DNA of 17,563 nt from VGRF01 sp964460485 (GTDB lineage Bacteria; Myxococcota_A; UBA9160; UBA6930), in contig CAYWRY010000086.1 of assembly GCA_964460485.1 (NCBI GenBank), positions 1-17,563 of the forward strand, given 5' to 3'. Shown here one piece after another: positions 7,033 through 13,705 of this stretch. The stretch's first letter is position 1, and each line of letters opens with the position of its first letter. A model generated the notes under the pieces. It was not told the DNA's origin. It ran no database searches and saw nothing but the letters and a program-made list of their open reading frames with translations. The translations under genes were made by a program, and so were the position numbers.

Positions 7033-8313
7033 TCAGCGCGCCGCTTGCGCGGTGGCCAGGTCGCGCATCAGCGTGCGTGTCCCGGCCAGCAGCGCCAGCA
7101 CGCCGAGAAGCATGGTCGCCAGCACCCCGACCATCGCGAAGCGCAACCCCTCGGCTCCGTAGCGCGGCGCGAGGGCGTCGCTGAGCGCGCCCATCACCCA
7201 CGGACCGATCAGCATGCCGCCGCCCGTGATGAACAGGATCAGCACCGCGGACGTGACGGCGCGCACGCGCGCCGGCGCGAGGCTCTGTGCGATCGCGAAC
7301 AAGACCGGCGCATAGCCCGAGCCGACGATGCCGCTCGGGATCGAGAGCAGCGCCGCGACGCGCGGGTCGGGCACCAGACAGATCGCGATCAAGAGCGGCA
7401 TGGAGAGCGCCACGCAGGCGGCAGCCACGCGCAGACGCCAGCGCGGATCGAGCGGCGCGAGACGATCGGCCAGCACGCCCGCGAGCAGCGTGCCCGCGAC
7501 GCCCGCCGCGCCGTTCACGATCCCGTACTGCATGCCGAACTGCGCGAGCGTCATCTCGTGGGAGCGTACGAACATCTGCGGCAGCCAGAAGCCGAAGCCC
7601 GTACCGGCGACCGAGGCGAACATGCCGCCCAGCGCGATCGCCGCGAAGGTGCGGATGCGCAGCAGCACGGCCAGGCTGGCGAACAGGCCGCGCACCGCGT
7701 CGCGCAGCGACTGGGCGGCGGGCGCCGCCCGCCGCCCCGGCTCGCGCACCGTGAGCCGCAGCAGCAGCGCGACCGCGAGGCCGGGCAGGCCGACGAGCAC
7801 GAATACGCTGCGCCAGCCCAGCGGCGCCACGAGCAGCCCGCCGATCACCGTGCCGAGCATCTGCCCGACTGGGACGCCCATCTGGAAGATGGAGAGCGCC
7901 GTGGCGCGGCGATCGGGCGGGAAGTAGTCGGCGATCAGGGAGTGCGCGGGCGCTGCGCCGGCGGCCTCGCCCACGCCCACGCCGAAGCGCGCGAGACCCA
8001 GCTCGCCGAACGAGCGCGCGCCGCCCGAGAGCGCAGTGAACGCGCTCCACAGCGCCATGCCCGCGGCGATCAGATTCCGGCGGGAGCTGCGGTCCGCCAG
8101 CCAGGCGACGGGGACGCCGAGGCCCGTGTACAGCAGGGCAAAGGCGGGCCCGAGCAGGATGCCCATCTCTCCGTCCGAGATGCCCAGCTCGGTCTTGATC
8201 GGGCCCGCCAGCATCGAGAGCACGTAGCGGTCGAGGTAGTTGACCACGTAGCTCAGCGAGAGCAGCCCGAGCACGTAGTTCGCGTAGGCGCGAGAGGGCT
8301 GCGACGTCGGCAC
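7033..8313 (-). CDS. MFS transporter, Spinster-like
   Basis: A 426-residue major facilitator with about 12 transmembrane helices. The N-terminus SLSYVVNYLDRYVLSMLAGP and the block GISDGEMGILLGPAFALLYT are typical of the Spinster-like bacterial MFS group. The helix 2-3 loop motif is present as WLADRSSRRNLI, and the cytoplasmic half of helices 4-6 shows FGVGVGEAAGAAPAHSLIAD and FPPDRRATALSIFQMG. It exports or imports a small organic molecule by proton coupling or facilitated diffusion; the substrate cannot be told. The GTG at 8313 is the only sensible start, as the upstream in-frame codons offer none, but its Shine-Dalgarno is poor. The 3' end lies 7 bp past the stop of the convergent monooxygenase remnant. 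Confidence 0.88.
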   Translation of the reverse strand: MPTSQPSRAYANYVLGLLSLSYVVNYLDRYVLSMLAGPIKTELGISDGEMGILLGPAFALLYTGLGVPVAWLADRSSRRNLIAAGMALWSAFTALSGGARSFGELGLARFGVGVGEAAGAAPAHSLIADYFPPDRRATALSIFQMGVPVGQMLGTVIGGLLVAPLGWRSVFVLVGLPGLAVALLLRLTVREPGRRAAPAAQSLRDAVRGLFASLAVLLRIRTFAAIALGGMFASVAGTGFGFWLPQMFVRSHEMTLAQFGMQYGIVNGAAGVAGTLLAGVLADRLAPLDPRWRLRVAAACVALSMPLLIAICLVPDPRVAALLSIPSGIVGSGYAPVLFAIAQSLAPARVRAVTSAVLILFITGGGMLIGPWVMGALSDALAPRYGAEGLRFAMVGVLATMLLGVLALLAGTRTLMRDLATAQAAR

Positions 8314-8462
8314 CTGGGGCGGAGTAGCCCATGCGCGGCGCCCGAATCAACGCGGGGCGTGCCGCGGGTCACAGATGCAACTGCCGATCGCGGCCAGAGT
8401 GCGCGTGGGGAGCCAACCAAACGCTGCGCGCCGCCCGTCGGTGCGCGTTGCAGGGAGACAGC

Positions 8463-8738
8463 ATGCGGAAGAGGGTGTTCGGTTTCGCAATCGCGGCGGC
8501 GCTGAGCGCGGCCGCCTGCGCCTCCACTTCGGACCTTTCGGCGCTGCAGAGCGACGTCAACGCGGCGCGCGCCGAAGCGGCCGAGGCCAAGCGCATCGCG
8601 GAGGAGGCGAAGGCGGCGGCTGCGACCGCGCAACAGGACGCCAGCGCGGCGCGCGCGGCAGCGGACGCTGCGGCGACGGAGGCGAAGACGGCGAGCGAGA
8701 AAGCGGACCGCATCTTTCAACGCTCTCTGCAGAAGTAA
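8463..8738 (+). CDS. OprI/Lpp-like alanine-zipper murein lipoprotein
   Basis: A 91-residue outer-membrane lipoprotein. The signal peptide MRKRVFGFAIAAALSAAA precedes the predicted lipid-attachment Cys19; the -3 residue is Ala rather than Leu, a relaxed lipobox. Residues 25-83 are an uninterrupted Ala-rich coiled coil (for example AEAAEAKRIAEEAKAAAATA). The tail SEKADRIFQRSLQK ends in Lys91. Family members OprI and E. coli Lpp have the same design and use the C-terminal Lys for covalent attachment to peptidoglycan diaminopimelate. Two L,D-transpeptidase genes, the enzyme class that makes that bond, follow immediately. The ATG at 8463 follows AGGGAGA. An ATG at 8331 in frame is too early and lacks a signal. 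Whether this protein is really crosslinked is inference. Confidence 0.85.
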   Translation: MRKRVFGFAIAAALSAAACASTSDLSALQSDVNAARAEAAEAKRIAEEAKAAAATAQQDASAARAAADAAATEAKTASEKADRIFQRSLQK

Positions 8739-8745
8739 TCCGGGG

Positions 8746-9249
8746 GTGCCGCTCGCGGCGGGCGCGGCCGACGCGCTCGCCGCGAGCCGTTGCGCCGAGG
8801 ACATCGCCGCGGGGCGCATCGTGGCGCGCGCGGATCGCGTGCTCGTGGAGAAAGGCGCGCGCCGCCTGACGCTCTGGCTCGCCGGCTACCCGCTGCGCGA
8901 GTATCGCGTCGCGCTGGGGCGCGATCCGATCGGGGACAAGCTGCGCAGAGGGGACGGCCGCACGCCCGAGGGCCTCTACACCATCGACGGCCGCAACGGC
9001 GGGAGCGAGTTCCATCGGTCGCTCCACATCTCGTATCCGAACGCCGCCGATCTCCGCGTGGCGCGCGAGGCGGGCGCACATCCCGGCGGCGAAATCATGA
9101 TCCACGGGCTGCCCGAGGGCGCAGAATGGGTAGCCGGCGAGCACACGCGCTTCGACTGGACCGAAGGCTGCATCGCGGTCACCAACGAGGAGATCGATGA
9201 GCTCTGGGAGCTGGTGGCAGACGGCACGCCCATCGAGATTCGTCCCTGA
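8746..9249 (+). CDS. L,D-transpeptidase family (YkuD domain) protein
   Basis: A 167-residue protein that is almost entirely a YkuD catalytic domain. Motifs are GDGRTPEGLYTIDGRNGGSE (69-88), IMIHG with His120, and FDWTEGCIAVTNEEID with nucleophile Cys142. YkuD enzymes form or break bonds at the meso-diaminopimelate of peptidoglycan stems, including 3-3 crosslinks and Lpp attachment; E. coli YafK/DpaA of this fold instead releases Lpp. The usual S/T-H-G-C reads T139-E-G-C142 here. The GTG at 8746 lies 7 nt after the lipoprotein stop. No ATG, GTG or TTG is seen in frame for at least 165 nt upstream. The N-terminus VPLAAGAADALAAS is too short for a clear signal peptide, so its route to the periplasm is uncertain. 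It overlaps the next gene by 53 nt. Confidence 0.88.
   Translation: MPLAAGAADALAASRCAEDIAAGRIVARADRVLVEKGARRLTLWLAGYPLREYRVALGRDPIGDKLRRGDGRTPEGLYTIDGRNGGSEFHRSLHISYPNAADLRVAREAGAHPGGEIMIHGLPEGAEWVAGEHTRFDWTEGCIAVTNEEIDELWELVADGTPIEIRP
9187..9193 (+). promoter_or_regulatory. Shine-Dalgarno setting the start of the second L,D-transpeptidase gene
   Basis: GAGGAGA lies just ahead of the ATG at 9197, inside the coding sequence of the preceding gene. It favours this ATG over a TTG at 9257 that would give a shorter signal region. Confidence 0.6.
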
Positions 9250-10225
9250 GCGATCCTTGCCGGCGGCGCTCGGAATCGCGGGAGCGCTGGTGCTCGCCCT
9301 CGGTGCGGGCTGCGCGAGCGCGCCGCGGGGAGCCACTGCGCCGCTCGCCCCGCCGCCGCACCCGCTCGAGAACCCGCCGGCATCGCCCGACCTCGTCGGC
9401 CGGCTTTCGTTCCGCACGCTGAGCGCGGAGGACACCTTCGTCGACCTCGCTCCGGAGCTCGGCGTCGGATACCTCGAGCTCGTCGCTGCGAACCAGAGCG
9501 TCGACCCGTGGGTGCCGCGCGCCGGCGCGCGCGTCGTCGTGCCCGGCGCGCACCTGCTGCCGTCGGGTCCGCGCGAGGGCATCGTCGTCAACACCGGCGA
9601 CCGTCGGCTCTACTACTTCGCGCCGGGCGACCCACCGCGCAGCTACCCGATCGGCATCGCGAAGGAGGGCTACGCCACGCCGGTCGGCACCACGAAAGTG
9701 GTGCGCAAGAAGGAGAACCCGACCTGGTACCCGGGCCCGACCGCGCGCCGCGACGACCCGTCGCTCCCGGCCGCCGTGCCGCCGGGGCCCGAGAACCGGC
9801 TCGGCGCGTACGCGCTCTACCTCGGCTGGCCGTCCTATCTGATCCACGGTACGAACGAGCCGCGCGGCGTCGGGCGCCACTCGAGCCGTGGCTGCATCCG
9901 GCTCTATCCGCAGGACATCGAGGAGCTGTTCGCGATCGCTCCCATCGGGGCGAAAGTTCGAGTCGTGCACGAGCCGGTGAAGCTGGGCTGGATCGGCGGC
10001 GAGCTCTATCTCGAGGTGCACCCCGACAAGGAGCGCGCGCTCGCCCTCGACGAGACGGGCAAGCTGCAGCGCGAGCCCGCGCGCGACCTGCGCGCGCTCG
10101 TGACGAAGGCCGCCGGTGCACAGGCGGATCGCGTCGACTGGGATCGCGTCGCCCGCGCGTCCCTGGCGAGCGCGGGCGTGCCGGTGCGCGTCACGAAGCC
10201 ACTCGGCGGCGCGGTCGCGGACTGA
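9197..10225 (+). CDS. L,D-transpeptidase (ErfK/YbiS/YnhG-like) with LysM-like domain, probable lipoprotein
   Basis: A 342-residue envelope enzyme. Residues 21-39 (LPAALGIAGALVLALGAGC) form a hydrophobic signal, with Cys39 a possible lipidation site. Residues 72-116 are LysM-like (EDTFVDLAPELGVGYLELVA, then ANQSVDPWVPRAGARVVVP), a peptidoglycan-binding module. Residues 127-255 are the YkuD domain with KEGYATPVGTTKVVRKKENP, SYLIHGTNEP (His217) and HSSRGCIRLYPQDIEELF (His228, catalytic Cys233). This is the canonical ErfK/YbiS/YcfS/YnhG architecture, and E. coli members ErfK, YbiS and YcfS attach Lpp to peptidoglycan. That makes it the best candidate for anchoring the lipoprotein encoded at 8463. 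The last 35 bp overlap the 3' end of the convergent sterol desaturase-like gene. Confidence 0.92.
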   Translation: MSSGSWWQTARPSRFVPERSLPAALGIAGALVLALGAGCASAPRGATAPLAPPPHPLENPPASPDLVGRLSFRTLSAEDTFVDLAPELGVGYLELVAANQSVDPWVPRAGARVVVPGAHLLPSGPREGIVVNTGDRRLYYFAPGDPPRSYPIGIAKEGYATPVGTTKVVRKKENPTWYPGPTARRDDPSLPAAVPPGPENRLGAYALYLGWPSYLIHGTNEPRGVGRHSSRGCIRLYPQDIEELFAIAPIGAKVRVVHEPVKLGWIGGELYLEVHPDKERALALDETGKLQREPARDLRALVTKAAGAQADRVDWDRVARASLASAGVPVRVTKPLGGAVAD

Positions 10226-10970
10226 GAGATGCCGCGCGCTCGGGCGCGAACGGCGCTCGGAGCTGCGCCCAGAAGCCGTGCGGGAAGCTCGCGAGCTCGC
10301 CGGGCACGCCGAGCACGGCGTCGCGCGCGGCGGGCCCGGGCTGGAAGCGGCCGGCGAGGCGGTCCCACACGGAGAAGATCGCGCCGAAATTGCGCTCGCT
10401 CGTCTCCGGTGAGTGGTGCAGGTGATGCACGCGCGGCGTCACGAACACCAGCTCGGCCCAGCGCGAGCCGACCTCGAGGTTCGCGTGAACGAGGGCCGCC
10501 GCCGCCGCGGCGACGATCGACGCCCCCGCGACGTGCAGCGGCGGGAACCCGCTCAAGAGCAGCAGCACGGGCGAGAGCGCGTGGCGCAGCGCGTACTCGA
10601 GCGGGTGCATGCGAAACGCCGCCAGCCAGTCGAGGCGCGGGCTCGCGTGATGGACCTTGTGTGCGCGCCACAGGAACTCGAAGCGGTGCATCGCGCGGTG
10701 GGCGGCCCACGCGCCGAGGTCGTAGGCGAGCAGCGTGAGCGCGAGCGTCGCGAGCGGGGGCCAGGCGGGCAGCGGCGGCACGCCCAGCGCGGCCGCCGCG
10801 CGCGTGGCCAGCGCGCGCATGGCGATGCCGAGCCCCACGGCACCGATCAGGAAGAAGGCGAGGTCGGCGGCGAAGTGCGGGCGCAGCAGCCTCGCGGGCA
10901 GCCGCCGAAAGCGCGTGCGTTCGAGCAGGATCACCGCGAGCAGCGAGAGTGCGATCCAGGGCAGCTCCAC
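10191..10970 (-). CDS. Sterol desaturase / fatty acid hydroxylase superfamily protein
   Basis: A membrane di-iron oxygenase-type protein of 259 residues with the full His-cluster set: AAHRAMH, HKVHH and VHHLHHS, plus VHANLEVG between them. Members hydroxylate or desaturate sterols, fatty acids or carotenoids at the membrane using O2. Hydrophobic stretches at the N-terminus (ELPWIALSLLAVILLE), around LAFFLIGAVGLGIAM and in the middle (SPVLLLLSGF) fit four or more helices. I choose the GTG at 10970 because AGGAGGA (10983-10977) precedes it at good spacing. A GTG at 10994 would add 8 residues and has no such site. It lies 43 bp downstream of the ECF sigma gene on the same strand, probably co-transcribed. 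The substrate is unknown. Confidence 0.9.
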   Translation of the reverse strand: MELPWIALSLLAVILLERTRFRRLPARLLRPHFAADLAFFLIGAVGLGIAMRALATRAAAALGVPPLPAWPPLATLALTLLAYDLGAWAAHRAMHRFEFLWRAHKVHHASPRLDWLAAFRMHPLEYALRHALSPVLLLLSGFPPLHVAGASIVAAAAAALVHANLEVGSRWAELVFVTPRVHHLHHSPETSERNFGAIFSVWDRLAGRFQPGPAARDAVLGVPGELASFPHGFWAQLRAPFAPERAASLSPRPRRRVAS

Positions 10971-10976
10971 GACGTG

Positions 10977-10983
10977 TCCTCCT
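10977..10983 (-). promoter_or_regulatory. Shine-Dalgarno deciding the sterol desaturase-like start
   Basis: On the minus strand this reads AGGAGGA, about 6 nt ahead of the GTG at 10970. It lies inside the frame that a longer GTG start at 10994 would use. Confidence 0.6.
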
Positions 10984-11013
10984 GCGAGGAGCACGCGGGA
11001 GCCTCGCGCTTCG

Positions 11014-11973
11014 TTACGGCGCGAAGCGCACGCGCCGCAGCTTGCGCGTCGCGAGCACCGAGTGGATCGCCGCGATGCGCCCTGCGGCGTCGACCTCGCA
11101 GCGCATCAAAACGCGCGGCGCCTGGCGCGGGCCTGCCCCCGCGAAGCGAATCGCCAGCGCGGGCAGGCCGTTCGCGACGCAAGCAAGCACGCGCGCACCC
11201 GCTCCGCGACGCTCCGCGATGCGCAGATGGAAGCGCAGCACGCCCACGCGGCCGCGCCTCACGCCCTTCAGCGCGTTGAACTCTCCGCCCGCGTCCGTGA
11301 CGGTGCAGACGTCCGCCCTCAGCAGCGCCTCGAGGCCGGCGACGTCGCGCGCGAGCAGGTGCCGGAGGAGCGCTTCGAGCGCCCGGCGCGTGCGCTCGGC
11401 GAGCGCGGCGTCGGGGCGGCACGGGGCGCGCTCGTAGGCTGCGAGCGCGCGCCGCGCGCGGTGGAGCGTCACTCGCACGGCGGCCTCGCTCGTGCCCATG
11501 GCGTCCGCGGCCTCGCGCGCCGCGTAGCCGCACACGTCGCACAGCACGAGCGCCGCGCGCTGGCGCGGCGACAGCGCCTCGAGCGCGAGCAAAAAGGCGA
11601 AGGTCGCGCTCTCGAGCCGCTCGTAGCGCGCGTCGGGGCTGCGCTCGCAGGGCTCGGGCAGCGCGAGCAGGACGTCGCCGTCCTCGTCCGTGAGCGGCGA
11701 GGGCAGCCAGGTGTCGCGCTCGCCGCGCCGGCGTCGCCGGCGCAGCACGTCGAGCGAGAGGTTGGTGGCGACGCGCACGAGCCAGGGCGCCCAGGGCTCG
11801 TCGGCGCGCGGCGGCGGACTGGCGAGCGCGCGCGCGAAGGTCTCCTGGACGATCTCCTCCGCATCGGCGCCGCAGCCTGTCAGGCGGTAGGCGAGCCCGA
11901 AGAGCGCGCGCTCCTGGGCGCGGAACAGCGCCTCGACGCCGAGAGCGGGCGCCGCATCGGGAGCGGTGGCCAT
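11014..11973 (-). CDS. ECF sigma factor with SnoaL-like C-terminal domain (ECF41-like)
   Basis: A 319-residue alternative sigma factor. Residues 13-80 are sigma-70 region 2 (LFGLAYRLTGCGADAEEIVQ, then ETFARAL, then WLVRVATNLSLDVLRRR). Residues 125-180 are region 4 (LEALSPRQRAALVLCDVCGY, then GTSEAAVRVTLHRARRAL). The linker contains WLPSPL (89-94), close to the WLPEP linker motif of ECF41 sigma factors. The C-terminal 130 residues form a SnoaL/NTF2-like domain with DAGGE (227-231) where ECF41 proteins have DGGGK. In that group this domain acts in place of an anti-sigma factor. ECF41 genes usually neighbour a carboxymuconolactone decarboxylase, oxidoreductase or epimerase gene; none is here. 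I start at the ATG at 11973; a GTG at 11994 would add seven residues. Likely co-transcribed with the downstream sterol desaturase-like gene. Confidence 0.88.
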   Translation of the reverse strand: MATAPDAAPALGVEALFRAQERALFGLAYRLTGCGADAEEIVQETFARALASPPPRADEPWAPWLVRVATNLSLDVLRRRRRRGERDTWLPSPLTDEDGDVLLALPEPCERSPDARYERLESATFAFLLALEALSPRQRAALVLCDVCGYAAREAADAMGTSEAAVRVTLHRARRALAAYERAPCRPDAALAERTRRALEALLRHLLARDVAGLEALLRADVCTVTDAGGEFNALKGVRRGRVGVLRFHLRIAERRGAGARVLACVANGLPALAIRFAGAGPRQAPRVLMRCEVDAAGRIAAIHSVLATRKLRRVRFAP

Positions 11974-12016
11974 GCCGTTCTCACGCGTGGGCACCGCGAA
12001 ACGTTACTCGCCTCCG

Positions 12017-12027
12017 GCTAGCGTGCG
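12017..12027 (+). promoter_or_regulatory. Candidate -10 element upstream of the small lipoprotein gene
   Basis: GCTAGCGTGCG with putative -10 hexamer TAGCGT (12019-12024), 32 nt before the ATG at 12051. No TTGACA-like -35 is obvious 16-18 nt upstream. The motif recurs ahead of infA (13641) and the sulfatase-fold gene. The GCTAGC core is symmetric and sits in the 77-bp gap between divergent genes, so it could also serve the sigma-factor gene. Confidence 0.35.
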
Positions 12028-12050
12028 CGCGGTCGCTCGGGAGGAACGGG

Positions 12051-12386
12051 ATGCGCTTGAGAATCACCGCCGGTCTGGCTCTGCTCGCGCTCTGCGGTTG
12101 CACCCAGGAGACGCAGAACAAGCTCGGCCGCGCCGTGCAGAACTGGACCGGGACGAACGGCGTGCTCGAGGTGTACGCCGGCGAGACCCTGGTGAAGCGC
12201 TTCCTGCAGGTCGACAAGCTCTCCACCGCGATGGGCACGAGCGACGGCACGCCGCGCGAGTACCGCTTCGGCTACGGCGTGCTCGATGCGAACCAGAACG
12301 CCGTCGTCGACCCCGGCGAGCGCAAGATCTACTTCGAGGTGAGCAACTTCTCGACCTACGTCTTCTACGAGGACCCGAATGGCTGA
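12051..12386 (+). CDS. Small hypothetical lipoprotein
   Basis: A 111-residue secreted protein with a lipoprotein signal MRLRITAGLALLALCGC; the lipobox LCGC puts the lipidated residue at Cys17. The mature part has short beta-type segments (GVLEVYAGETLVKRFLQVDK, REYRFGYGVLDANQNAVVDP, KIYFEVSNFSTYVFYEDP). I recognise it only as resembling small conserved proteobacterial lipoproteins of unknown function. DANQNAVVDPGE looks like a Ca-binding-style loop, which is a weak impression. A strong GGGAGGA lies ahead of the ATG. The last 8 nt overlap the ChrA-type gene (ATGGCTGA), so the two are probably translationally coupled. Confidence 0.75.
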   Translation: MRLRITAGLALLALCGCTQETQNKLGRAVQNWTGTNGVLEVYAGETLVKRFLQVDKLSTAMGTSDGTPREYRFGYGVLDANQNAVVDPGERKIYFEVSNFSTYVFYEDPNG

Positions 12387-13551
12387 GGCAGCGGGAGCGC
12401 TCGAGTCCGCCGAGCCCGCGCCGCCAGCCGAGCCGCTCGGGCGTCTCTTCCTGCGCTTCCTGCGCTTCGGCGCGCTGGCCTGGGGTGGGCCGGTCGCGCA
12501 GATCGGCATGATCCGGCAGGAGCTCGTCGAGGAGGAACGCTGGATCTCGCCGGCGCGCTTCAACCGCGTGCTCGCGGTTTATCAGGTTCTGCCGGGGCCC
12601 GAAGCGCACGAGCTCTGCGTTTACTTCGGCGCGCGCGCGCGCGGCCGCCTCGGTGGACTGCTGGCGGGGCTCGGCTTCATGCTGCCCGGCTTCGTTCTGA
12701 TGTTCGCGCTCTCGGTCGCCTACGTGCGCTTCGATCTGCGCGCGAGCGCCCTCGCCGCGGCGTTCGCGGGCTGCCAGCCCGCGGTGGTCGCGCTGATCGT
12801 GCGCGCCGTGCACCGCATCGGCAGCCACGCGCTGCACGACCGCTGGCTGCTGGGCATCGCACTCGCATCGGCCGCCGCAACCCTCGCGGGCGCTAGCTTC
12901 GCGCTCGTGCTGCCCATCGCGGGGATCGCCTACGCGGCGATACGCGGCGGCGCCGCGAGCGCCGCCGACGGCCTCGCGTTCCTGCCGCTCGTGGCGAGCG
13001 TGGCGCCGGCGGCGGCCGTGCTCGCGCCGAGCGTGCTCGCGCTGTTCGGGACCGGCCTGCGCGGCGGCCTGCTCACCTTCGGCGGCGCCTACACGGTGAT
13101 CCCGTTCCTGCGCGCGGATGCCGTAGGCAGCCAGGGCTGGATGAGCGACGCGCAGTTCCTCGACGGCCTCGCGCTCTCCGGCATCCTGCCCGCGCCGCTG
13201 GTGATCTTCTCGACCTTCGTCGGCTACGTCGGCGGCGGCGCGGCCGGCGCGATCGCGATGACCGCCGGAGTGTTCCTGCCGGCCTTCGCCTTCACGCTGG
13301 TCGGGCACCAATGGGTGGAACGGCTGGTCGAGCAGCGGCGCACTCACGCGCTGCTCGACGGCGTCACCGCGGGCGTAGTCGGTCTGATCGCAGTCACCGC
13401 CTTCGACCTCGCGCGCGCGACGCTCGTCAGCGCGCCCGCGGCGCTGATCTTCGTCGCGGCGTCGTTCGCGGCCTTCCGCTGGACGGCGCGGACCGCCGTG
13501 GTGTGGATCGTCGCGGGAGCCGCGCTGGCGGGCGCCGCACTGATGCGCTGA
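12379..13551 (+). CDS. chrA: Chromate transporter (ChrA/CHR family)
   Basis: A 390-residue inner-membrane protein with two homologous CHR halves. The first (about 22-190) has RFLRFGALAWGGPVAQIGMI and VLAVYQVLPGPEAHELCVYF, matching the FGGP-A and Q-LPGP signatures, followed by LLAGLGFMLPGFVLMFALS. The second (about 215-385) repeats them as LLTFGGAYTVIPFLRADAV, FLDGLALSGILPAPLVIFST and VGYVGGGAAGAIAMTAGVFL. CHR proteins export chromate, or possibly other oxyanions, from the cytoplasm. No chrB or chromate reductase lies beside it, so a chromate role is by family only. In the first half the usual Pro-Asn of LPGPN is PE (LPGPEA), a small deviation. The start overlaps the upstream lipoprotein gene by 8 nt. 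Confidence 0.88.
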   Translation: MAEAAGALESAEPAPPAEPLGRLFLRFLRFGALAWGGPVAQIGMIRQELVEEERWISPARFNRVLAVYQVLPGPEAHELCVYFGARARGRLGGLLAGLGFMLPGFVLMFALSVAYVRFDLRASALAAAFAGCQPAVVALIVRAVHRIGSHALHDRWLLGIALASAAATLAGASFALVLPIAGIAYAAIRGGAASAADGLAFLPLVASVAPAAAVLAPSVLALFGTGLRGGLLTFGGAYTVIPFLRADAVGSQGWMSDAQFLDGLALSGILPAPLVIFSTFVGYVGGGAAGAIAMTAGVFLPAFAFTLVGHQWVERLVEQRRTHALLDGVTAGVVGLIAVTAFDLARATLVSAPAALIFVAASFAAFRWTARTAVVWIVAGAALAGAALMR

Positions 13552-13593
13552 GGCGCGGCGCCGGGCCACCGACCCGCGCTCGCCTCTCCAGTT

Positions 13594-13611
13594 GGGGCGC
13601 ACGTGCGCCCC
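13594..13611. terminator. Perfect 18-bp GC palindrome downstream of chrA
   Basis: GGGGCGCAC followed by GTGCGCCCC, a perfect dyad 42 bp after the chrA stop and just ahead of the infA promoter candidate. There is no T-run, so it is not a canonical intrinsic terminator. It could be a terminator-like hairpin or a protein-binding site. Confidence 0.3.
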
Positions 13612-13618
13612 GGCGCGC

Positions 13619-13648
13619 TCGACAGCGCCCGACTCGCGGCGCTAGGGT
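13619..13648 (+). promoter_or_regulatory. Candidate sigma-70 promoter of infA
   Basis: TCGACA at 13619-13624 (five of six to TTGACA) and TAGGGT at 13643-13648 are separated by 18 bp. The -10 sits inside GCTAGGGTGCG, the same 11-mer pattern found upstream of 12051. The infA TTG start is 57 bp downstream of the -10. Confidence 0.45.
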
Positions 13649-13705
13649 GCGCCGCCTTTTCGGCACCGCACTCGCTCGCGGCGCCGTTGCGAGCACGGAG
13701 CAACC

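Noticed and set aside
6985..8505. 506-codon plus-strand frame opposite the MFS gene
   Set aside because: Gln/Glu/Arg/His-rich antisense composition; the MFS protein on the other strand has complete helices and motifs.
8550..8710. Apparent GCG/GCC-rich tandem repeat
   Set aside because: It is the Ala-rich coiled coil of the lipoprotein with irregular codon order, not a DNA repeat.
12064..13602. 512-codon antisense frame over chrA
   Set aside because: Antisense shadow; chrA shows both CHR halves.
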